A stretch of DNA of 64,000 nucleotides from assembly GCA_947629335.1 (NCBI GenBank), contig CANRDI010000003.1, positions 124,001 through 188,000 of the forward strand, written 5' to 3'. Below, piece by piece: positions 58,203 to 64,000 of this stretch. Below the pieces are notes generated by a model, which saw only the letters and a program-made list of their open reading frames with translations, was not told the origin of the DNA and did no database searches. Position numbers and translations under genes: made by a program. The number at the start of each line of letters is the position of its first letter. Position 1 is the first letter of the stretch. This stretch comes from an uncultured Clostridia bacterium (lineage in GTDB: Bacteria > Bacillota > Clostridia > Oscillospirales > Ruminococcaceae).

Positions 58203-59381
58203 ATGAACGAACTTGAGCTTAAATACGGCTGTAACCCCAATCAAAAGCCGTCAAGAATTTTTATGGAAAACGGCAAAGACCTGCCGATTGAAGTACTTAA
58301 CGGCAGACCGGGCTATATCAACTTTATGGACGCCTTTAACGGCTGGCAGCTTGTAAAGGAGCTTAAAGCGGCAACGGGAATGCCCGCCGCGACCTCTTTC
58401 AAGCACGTTTCGCCCGCGGGCGCAGCGATAGGGCTTCCGCTTTCGGAAACTCTTGCTAAAATTTATTGGGTGGACGATTTAGGCGAGCTTTCGCCGCTGG
58501 CGTGCGCGTATGCAAGGGCAAGAGGCGCGGACAGAATGTCAAGCTACGGCGATTTTATCTCATTGTCCGATGTCTGCGACGCTTCTACTGCAAGAATTAT
58601 CGCGCGCGAGGTTTCGGACGGAGTAATTGCTCCGGGATACGATAAGGACGCTCTCGAAATCCTGAAATCCAAGAGAAAGGGAACGTACAACATAATCAAG
58701 ATAGATCCCGATTATGTTCCCGAAAAAATTGAGCGCAAGCAGGTTTTCGGAGTTACTTTCGAGCAGGGAAGAAATGAGCTTGTGATAAACGACGAGCTGT
58801 TTGCAAATATTCCGACAAAGAACAAAAATATCCCGAAAGCGGCGCGCGACGACCTTGCGCTTGCGCTTATCACTCTTAAATATACGCAGTCAAACTCTGT
58901 CGCTTATGCTTCTGGCGGACAGGCGATAGGCATAGGCGCGGGACAGCAGTCGAGAATACACTGCACGCGACTTGCGGGAACAAAGGCGGACAACTGGTAT
59001 TTAAGGCAGTCCCCTATGGTAATGGACTTGCAGTTTGTGGACGACATTCGCCGCGCCGACCGCGACAACGCCATTGACCTCTATATCGGCGAGGAATATA
59101 TGGACGTTCTTGCCGAGGGAGCATGGCAGAAAATATTCAAGGTAAAGCCCGAAGTGTTTACGCGCGAGAAAAAGCGCGAGTGGCTCGATACAATGAAAGG
59201 AACTTCTCTCGGTTCTGACGCGTTTTTCCCGTTCGGCGACAACATCGAGCGCGCTCACAAGAGCGGAGTTGAGTTTATAGCGCAGCCGGGCGGCTCTATC
59301 CGTGACGACAACGTTATCGAAACCTGCGATAAATACGGTATTGCTATGGCGTTTACGGGAATACGCCTGTTTCATCATTGA
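58203..59381 (+). CDS. Stand-alone AICAR formyltransferase (PurH C-terminal domain type)
   Basis: This 392-residue protein corresponds to the transformylase part of PurH (AICARFT_IMPCHas): LKYGCNPNQKPSRI, VLNGRPGYINFMDAFNGWQLVKEL, ATSFKHVSPAGAA, YTQSNSVAYASGGQAIGIGAGQQSRIHCTRLAG and ending QPGGSIRDDNVIETCDKYGIAMAFTGIRLFHH. The catalytic K-H pair (SFKH) is present. The N-terminal IMP cyclohydrolase domain is absent; that reaction is assigned to the PurO-type gene upstream. ATG 58203 has AGGAGG. Last purine gene before the terminator. Confidence 0.93.
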   Translation: MNELELKYGCNPNQKPSRIFMENGKDLPIEVLNGRPGYINFMDAFNGWQLVKELKAATGMPAATSFKHVSPAGAAIGLPLSETLAKIYWVDDLGELSPLACAYARARGADRMSSYGDFISLSDVCDASTARIIAREVSDGVIAPGYDKDALEILKSKRKGTYNIIKIDPDYVPEKIERKQVFGVTFEQGRNELVINDELFANIPTKNKNIPKAARDDLALALITLKYTQSNSVAYASGGQAIGIGAGQQSRIHCTRLAGTKADNWYLRQSPMVMDLQFVDDIRRADRDNAIDLYIGEEYMDVLAEGAWQKIFKVKPEVFTREKKREWLDTMKGTSLGSDAFFPFGDNIERAHKSGVEFIAQPGGSIRDDNVIETCDKYGIAMAFTGIRLFHH

Positions 59382-59395
59382 GTTTATGCTCGTTC

Positions 59396-59424
59396 AAAAG
59401 CGGCGGAGCGTTTCGCCGCTTTTT
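59396..59424 (+). terminator. Terminator of the purine operon
   Basis: A 10-bp stem aaaagcggcg/cgccgctttt with an 8-base loop ends in TTTT. It lies 15 bases after the transformylase stop and 20 bases before the truA start, so some read-through into truA is possible. Confidence 0.8.
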
Positions 59425-59443
59425 AAAGTAAAAGGAGCTTAAA

Positions 59444-60187
59444 ATGCGGAATCTGAAGGTGTTTATTTCCTATAACGGCGCGGAATATCACGGTTTTCAG
59501 CGTCAAGGAAACGCGCTTACCGTTCAGGAGGCTGTTGAAAACGCCATAGGAAAACTTCTTAAAATCAAGCCGCCTGTCATATTCGGCTGTTCGAGAACGG
59601 ATGCGGGCGTTCATGCGAGGCGTTTTTGTTTTAACGTAAAGTTAGACAGCAACATTCCGTGCGTCGGCTTTATAAAAGGAATGAACACTGTTCTGCCTGA
59701 TAATATCGCAGTATTGTCCTGTGAGGACGCTGACGACGATTTTCACGCGCGTTTCTGCACAAAAGCCAAGGAATATGTCTATCTTATAAACAATAAGCCT
59801 GAACGGGATGTTTTCATGCAAAAGCTCGTATATCATTATCCTTTTCCTCTTGACATTGAAAAGATGAGAGAAGCGGCTGAACTTTTTATCGGAGAACATG
59901 ATTTCGCGGCATTCTGCCGCTCGGAGGGCAAAGCGCGCGTCAGCTCGACCGTAAGAACGATATATTCTCTCTCCGTTTCGGAAAGTACGGGAATTGTGGA
60001 AATAAAAATAAAAGGCAGCGGATTTTTATACAATATGGTGAGAATTGTCGCAGGAACACTCGTTTATATAAGCGAGGGAAAACGTTCGTTCAAAGATGTT
60101 GAAAACGCGCTCATTACGGGAAACCGCGAGCTTGCAGGAATAACTCTCCCGCCTGAGGGACTGTATCTTAACGAGGTTTATTATTAG
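59444..60187 (+). CDS. truA: tRNA pseudouridine(38-40) synthase TruA
   Basis: This 247-residue pseudouridine synthase modifies the anticodon arm of many tRNAs. Catalytic Asp is in CSRTDAGVHARRFCF; other marks are YNGAEYHGFQRQ at the start, FCTKAKEYVYLI and GSGFLYNMVRIVAGTL. AAAGGAG lies upstream. The gene has no obvious promoter of its own other than read-through from the purine operon. Confidence 0.95.
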   Translation: MRNLKVFISYNGAEYHGFQRQGNALTVQEAVENAIGKLLKIKPPVIFGCSRTDAGVHARRFCFNVKLDSNIPCVGFIKGMNTVLPDNIAVLSCEDADDDFHARFCTKAKEYVYLINNKPERDVFMQKLVYHYPFPLDIEKMREAAELFIGEHDFAAFCRSEGKARVSSTVRTIYSLSVSESTGIVEIKIKGSGFLYNMVRIVAGTLVYISEGKRSFKDVENALITGNRELAGITLPPEGLYLNEVYY

Positions 60188-60190
60188 CAC

Positions 60191-60220
60191 TTGACTTATG
60201 GGGTATTTTTGTGGTACAAT
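60191..60220 (+). promoter_or_regulatory. Promoter downstream of truA
   Basis: TTGACT (60191-60196) and TACAAT (60215-60220) have an 18-base spacer. The leader to the first long gene is about 210 bases and contains a short membrane-peptide frame. Confidence 0.6.
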
Positions 60221-60302
60221 AAAAGGTGAGTAATTTACAGTAAAATTTTGCTGTAAATTTATGTCAAATTTTAACTTTGTATTTAATTGAAGAAAGTACG
60301 TT

Positions 60303-60386
60303 ATGAAAAAAGTTGCTTTGATTTTGTGTATAATATTTACAGTTTTAACATTTTTAGGTGCGGGATATGTTATTTATAATGTTTGA
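60303..60386 (+). CDS. 27-residue hydrophobic peptide
   Basis: This short frame begins MKKVALILCIIFTVLTFLG and ends GYVIYNV. It consists of a basic start and one membrane helix, like a signal peptide or a small membrane peptide. The ribosome binding site is weak (GAAGAAAG). It may be a genuine small protein or the remnant of a lost secreted protein. Found by hand; low certainty. Confidence 0.4.
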   Translation: MKKVALILCIIFTVLTFLGAGYVIYNV

Positions 60387-60438
60387 AGGGTAAATGCGGG
60401 GTATGCTGTTGTGCCGATGACATTTGCTCTTGCAAGCA

Positions 60439-61635
60439 ATGTCTTTTACAGAAGCAGAAATTCCCGCTGACGCAGGCTTTTGGGGAAAAGGCGGTGATTT
60501 TACGGATAATAAGGTTGACCTGCAAAAGGTCGTAAAGAAGAAGAAACAAAGAAAACTGATATTTAAAATGGCAGTTTTTCTGCTGATAGTTCTGATAATT
60601 GTTTTGGTAGTAATAAACTGGAAAAGCATAATTGCTCCTTTCCGCGACGCGGCGCTTCACGTTGGAGAGGGCGGATTTCCCGTGGAGCTTCCGGGAAGCG
60701 CGTCTTATGTAATGGACAGCCTCGGAACGAACTTTTACCTTCTTACGGATACCTATGTATATACGTTCAATGCCGACGGAGCGCAGATTGTCGGGATCCA
60801 GCACGGCTTCCGCGATCCGAGCGTCACTTCCGGAGAAAAGCGTCTTCTTGTCTTTGACAAAAACGGAAAGGGATTTAAGGTCTATTCAAGAAGCGCGGAG
60901 GTGTATTCAAAGACGCTTGACGACTCGATAGTTTATGCAAAGATGGGTAAAAACGACCATTCGGCTGTAGTAACGACTTCAACGCGTTATTCAAACTATC
61001 TGTGCGTTTTTAACGACGACGGAAAACAGGTCTTTCGCTATGCATCGCCAACCGAAAAAATAATGCAGGTATGCTTCTCGGACGACGAAAATTTAGTTTA
61101 TTTCTCGGTCATCGGAGAAAAGGACGGCGAGCTTGAAAGCAGCATTCTCTGCTTTGACATAAATAAAGAGCAGGACGCTTTGTGGCGGGTAAAGCTGGGA
61201 AATATGCTTACATATTCTCTTGAATATTGTACGGACGGGATATATTGCGTGACAGAACAGGGCGCGTTCTTGCTCAACGCGTCGAGCGGGCAAATAACCG
61301 CACAGAACAGCTTTTCTCAGAGCGTTATAGGAATAAGCAATTCGGGCGGCGCGAGGGTCGTTTCCTTTCGTGACACCGCATTTAACGGTCAAACATTTGT
61401 CTATTATAATAACAGCCTTTCGGCGGTAAATTCAAGATCGTTTTCAAATGTTTCAGCATTTGACTTTTCCGAAGATATCCTGTATATCCTCTTGGGAAAC
61501 AAGCTCTATGCCTATTCGGACGCCTTGAAAACGGAAAAGGTATATGAACTTTACGGCGATTATTCCGACATTGAAATAATAGGAAATTACGCTTATCTTT
61601 TAGGATATAACACAGTACAGAGAATAGAACTTTAA
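60439..61635 (+). CDS. Membrane-anchored beta-propeller-like protein (DUF5711 type)
   Basis: This 398-residue protein has a polar, Lys-rich cytoplasmic N-terminus (ending VVKKKKQRKLIFK), one membrane helix (about 43-62) and a large extracytoplasmic region made of short repeated beta-blades, as in DUF5711-family proteins of Clostridia. The function is not known. The start is uncertain, as no good ribosome binding site precedes the ATG at 60439; a TTG start at 60424 is an alternative. The CvpA-type gene follows after 19 bases. Confidence 0.75.
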   Translation: MSFTEAEIPADAGFWGKGGDFTDNKVDLQKVVKKKKQRKLIFKMAVFLLIVLIIVLVVINWKSIIAPFRDAALHVGEGGFPVELPGSASYVMDSLGTNFYLLTDTYVYTFNADGAQIVGIQHGFRDPSVTSGEKRLLVFDKNGKGFKVYSRSAEVYSKTLDDSIVYAKMGKNDHSAVVTTSTRYSNYLCVFNDDGKQVFRYASPTEKIMQVCFSDDENLVYFSVIGEKDGELESSILCFDINKEQDALWRVKLGNMLTYSLEYCTDGIYCVTEQGAFLLNASSGQITAQNSFSQSVIGISNSGGARVVSFRDTAFNGQTFVYYNNSLSAVNSRSFSNVSAFDFSEDILYILLGNKLYAYSDALKTEKVYELYGDYSDIEIIGNYAYLLGYNTVQRIEL

Positions 61636-61654
61636 CATAAAAGGGAGAACAGAG

Positions 61655-62686
61655 ATGGGACAGGATTTTGCGTTTATATTTGACATAATTGTAATAGCGC
61701 TTTTGGCGGGACTTACTTTTGCGGGAGCAAAAAAAGGCTTTGCAAAGGTCGTTTTGGAGATGGCGGCGACGGTTTTGGCGCTGTTTCTTGCCGTAAATCT
61801 GAGCGAGCCTGTCGCAAAGCAGATATTCGTAGGCTTTGTAAAAGAACCTGTCGAAAATTTTTTCGATGAGAATACCGAAAAATTCGAGGAGTTTCTGAAT
61901 GTTGATTTTTTTGCCTCAGAAGAGCTTGATTTTGAAAAAGTTAAGTTAAACGGCGAATATGCGCAAAATCTTGAGCCGAACTATGCGGGTACAAATTCAG
62001 CAGTTATGGATCTTACGAATATGACGATAGATTTGTCCGAAACGGGACTTGAAGAGATAGACCTGACATTTTTCGGCATTGAAAAAGACGCGGATTTGAC
62101 GGATGTGTCCGTAAGAACGGTCGAATTTTCCAAGGACGACATAAATAAATACGGCATAGGAAAGCTCGTCGCGGCACAGTATATCGCCTCCTGTTCTGTA
62201 AAAAGCGGAGCAGCCGAGCCTTTGGGGGATATGATAAACGAGCTTTCAAAATATCTTCCGTCCGAATTTATAAACGGTACGTCGGGAGTTACGGTTTCGG
62301 CGATACGCGGTATGATACTGGCAATGTTTGACACAAGATCGAGCGTCAGGACTGCCGTTCTTGAAGGAATAATCGAGCCCTACTGCATAATAGCAATAAG
62401 AACGGTGACGTTTATAATTATTTTCATTCTCGCATTGGTTATACTTAATATCGTGATAAAACTTGCGGGGCTTTTGAACAAAGTCCCGATACTCGGAAAG
62501 GCAAACGAGTTTTTAGGCGGCGTCGCGGGTCTTTGCGAGGGTGCGGCGATTGTTTTGATAATCTGCATTATTACGAGATTTATAGTGTCGATGTGCAGCG
62601 ACGACGTAATACTTTTCAACAATGCGGCGATCGAAAGCACTTTTTTGTTCAAGCATATTTATAATATGGATCTTATCAGTTTCTGA
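61655..62686 (+). CDS. CvpA family membrane protein
   Basis: This 343-residue protein has the CvpA N-terminal pair of helices (FDIIVIALLAGLTFAGAKKGFAKVVLEMAATVLALFLAVNLS), a large extracytoplasmic insert (about 65-245) and a C-terminal pair of helices. Classic CvpA is about 160 residues; this clostridial form is enlarged by the insert. CvpA proteins are linked to colicin V production and, more generally, envelope homeostasis. AGGGAG lies upstream. It is in one unit with the propeller protein and the Clp ATPase. Confidence 0.82.
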   Translation: MGQDFAFIFDIIVIALLAGLTFAGAKKGFAKVVLEMAATVLALFLAVNLSEPVAKQIFVGFVKEPVENFFDENTEKFEEFLNVDFFASEELDFEKVKLNGEYAQNLEPNYAGTNSAVMDLTNMTIDLSETGLEEIDLTFFGIEKDADLTDVSVRTVEFSKDDINKYGIGKLVAAQYIASCSVKSGAAEPLGDMINELSKYLPSEFINGTSGVTVSAIRGMILAMFDTRSSVRTAVLEGIIEPYCIIAIRTVTFIIIFILALVILNIVIKLAGLLNKVPILGKANEFLGGVAGLCEGAAIVLIICIITRFIVSMCSDDVILFNNAAIESTFLFKHIYNMDLISF

Positions 62687-62706
62687 CAAAGGCAAGGTGA
62701 TTATTT

Positions 62707-64000
62707 ATGATGATGTGTTCACGCTGTAAAAAACGCCCCGCGGTTATGTTCATTTCTACCATGAGCGGCGGCGAGAGAAAGGACGAGGGCTTATGCCTTC
62801 AGTGTGCGAGCGAGCTTAACCTCCCGCAGATGAAAGAATTTCTCGAAAAATGGGGAATAAGCGAAGACGACGTAAAAGACGCTCTCGATTCTGCATTTGA
62901 CGAAAACGGTCAGCTCAAACCGGATACGTTTTCACAGCTTTTTGAAATGAAAGATGAAAACGCAGATGAAACCGACGAACTTACGGACGAAATGTCCGAC
63001 GAACGCGAAGAATCGGACGACGATCTCTTTGAGCGCGGCGGTGCGGGAACAATGCCGAACTTTCTGAAAAACCTTTTCGGCGGTTCGGACAACTCGAAAA
63101 AAGAAGATACCGAGGACGAAAAGAAGTCGAAAAAGAAACAGGAAAAGCCCGACAAAAAGCGCAAATGCCTTGAAACATTCTGCACAAACCTTACCCGCAG
63201 AGCAAAAGAGGGAAAGATTGACAGAATTGTCGGACGTGAAAACGAGATATACCGCGTTTTACAAATACTTTCGCGCAGGACAAAGAACAATCCCTGTCTT
63301 ATCGGCGAGCCGGGCGTCGGAAAGACTGCCATTGCCGAAGGGATAGCGCAAAAACTTGCGAGCGGCGATGTTCCGTTCAGACTTCAGGGAAAAGAGCTGT
63401 ATCTGCTCGACCTGACGGCGCTTGTTGCGGGAACTCAGTTTCGAGGGCAGTTTGAAAGCCGTGTAAAGAACCTTATAGACGAGGTGAAAAATGCAGGCAA
63501 CGTAATGCTGTTTGTAGATGAAGTTCATAATCTCGTCGGAACAGGCGGCGACAGCGAAGGCTCGATGAATGCCGCGAACATCTTTAAACCCGCGCTATCA
63601 AGAGGAGAACTGCAAGTAATAGGAGCAACGACGTTTTCCGAATATCGTAAGCATATCGAAAAGGACAGCGCCCTCGAACGCCGTTTCCAGCCCGTAACAG
63701 TAAACGAGCCGACAATTGACGAAACTATCGAGCTTTTAGGCGGCATAAAACAGTATTATGAAGAACATCACAAAGTCCATGTTTCGGACGAAATAGCAAA
63801 AATGTGCGCGCTATTGTCCGAACGCTATATAAACGACAGATTTCTTCCCGACAAAGCGATAGACCTGCTTGACGAAAGCTGTGCCTGCGCTTCGCTCGGA
63901 AATGCAAGCATAACCGAATATGAAAAGCTGAAAAAACAGCTCAAAGAACAGAAAATCGAAGAAAGCAAACTTGCCGATAAAAGCAATATCGACTATGAAC
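62707..64000 (+). CDS. Zinc-finger Clp ATPase (ClpC-like), partial
   Basis: The frame is open to the window end (431 codons seen). The N-terminus has CSRC...CLQC (about 4-39), a treble-clef/zinc-ribbon as in McsA-like proteins, followed by an acidic and then basic linker (about 75-145) and the Clp AAA+ domain 1: [18 protein letters not shown], Walker A GEPGVGKT (about 201-208), Walker [12 protein letters not shown] and [16 protein letters not shown]. The usual Clp-N repeats are missing. This domain order occurs in clostridial ATP-dependent Clp protease ATP-binding subunits. It probably unfolds proteins for ClpP, with substrate choice through the zinc finger. The start could be any of three consecutive ATGs; AAGGTGA favours 62707. 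Confidence 0.9.
   Translation, partial: MMMCSRCKKRPAVMFISTMSGGERKDEGLCLQCASELNLPQMKEFLEKWGISEDDVKDALDSAFDENGQLKPDTFSQLFEMKDENADETDELTDEMSDEREESDDDLFERGGAGTMPNFLKNLFGGSDNSKKEDTEDEKKSKKKQEKPDKKRKCLETFCTNLTRRAKEGKIDRIVGRENEIYRVLQILSRRTKNNPCLIGEPGVGKTAIAEGIAQKLASGDVPFRLQGKELYLLDLTALVAGTQFRGQFESRVKNLIDEVKNAGNVMLFVDEVHNLVGTGGDSEGSMNAANIFKPALSRGELQVIGATTFSEYRKHIEKDSALERRFQPVTVNEPTIDETIELLGGIKQYYEEHHKVHVSDEIAKMCALLSERYINDRFLPDKAIDLLDESCACASLGNASITEYEKLKKQLKEQKIEESKLADKSNIDYE

Noticed and set aside
1-64000. CRISPR arrays, prophage, transposases, tRNA or rRNA genes
   Set aside because: No regularly spaced repeats, no integrase or transposase motifs, and no cloverleaf with a CCA end or rRNA-like sequence was seen on either strand.

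Overview
The window looks like a chromosomal segment of an anaerobic, low-to-moderate GC Gram-positive bacterium of class Clostridia, most likely an Oscillospiraceae/Ruminococcus-like gut organism. This is inferred from gene content: AddAB instead of RecBCD, a TetM-like GTPase fused to a YacP/Rae1 domain, a zinc-finger Clp ATPase, lipoproteins with short signal peptides, strong AGGAGG-type ribosome binding sites, and a purine pathway using a PurO-type IMP cyclohydrolase. I see no rRNA, tRNA, CRISPR array, transposase or prophage gene. Most of it is core metabolism and DNA/RNA maintenance; the accessory material is small and embedded between core genes.

Layout. 1-2.3 kb: tail of an unknown gene, hairpins, and a sodium:solute symporter (-). 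2.4-7 kb: a B12-type radical SAM protein, then an ABC importer (lipoprotein, permease, ATPase) behind a consensus promoter and a hairpin leader. 7-10 kb: RecQ, a TetR regulator, and a 43-residue membrane microprotein carrying a sortase-like IPATG motif. 10-23 kb (-): a LacX-like aldose epimerase, then a long operon in transcription order HisS-like, PfkB kinase, HAD-nuclease-like fusion, AddB, AddA, beta-propeller membrane protein. 23-27 kb: MarR regulator, ilvBN (-), and a TauE/SafE transporter split over two overlapping genes. 27-34 kb (-): ABC-F protein with a small membrane partner, a Ser-rich PrsA/SurA-like lipoprotein, a single-pass membrane protein, and proBA. 34-39 kb: a membrane protein overlapping an AcpS-like protein that lacks the usual metal ligands, the GTPase-Rae1 fusion, and TrmO. 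39-47 kb: a tubulin-like protein and a transglutaminase membrane protein behind a structured leader, a DHH phosphoesterase, a large palindromic element, and an HD-domain protein. 47-59 kb: a purine operon (purE, purC, a PurF paralogue lacking the nucleophilic Cys, purF, purM, purN, PurO-type cyclohydrolase, stand-alone AICAR transformylase) interrupted by at least seven small accessory genes, several of them tandem duplicates resembling polymorphic-toxin immunity proteins. 59-64 kb: truA, a beta-propeller membrane protein, a CvpA-family protein, and a zinc-finger Clp ATPase that runs off the window.

The most interesting items are the TetM-like GTPase fused to an A-site endoribonuclease domain (35.4-37.9 kb), the HAD phosphatase fused to a nuclease-like domain directly upstream of addBA (19.5-21.1 kb), the immunity-like gene set inside the purine operon (52.7-58.2 kb), the apparently inactive AcpS and PurF paralogues, and an upstream-ORF/attenuator arrangement before purE. 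Two families of dispersed palindromic repeats (four copies of one, two full copies plus a fragment of the other) sit in the intergenic gaps.
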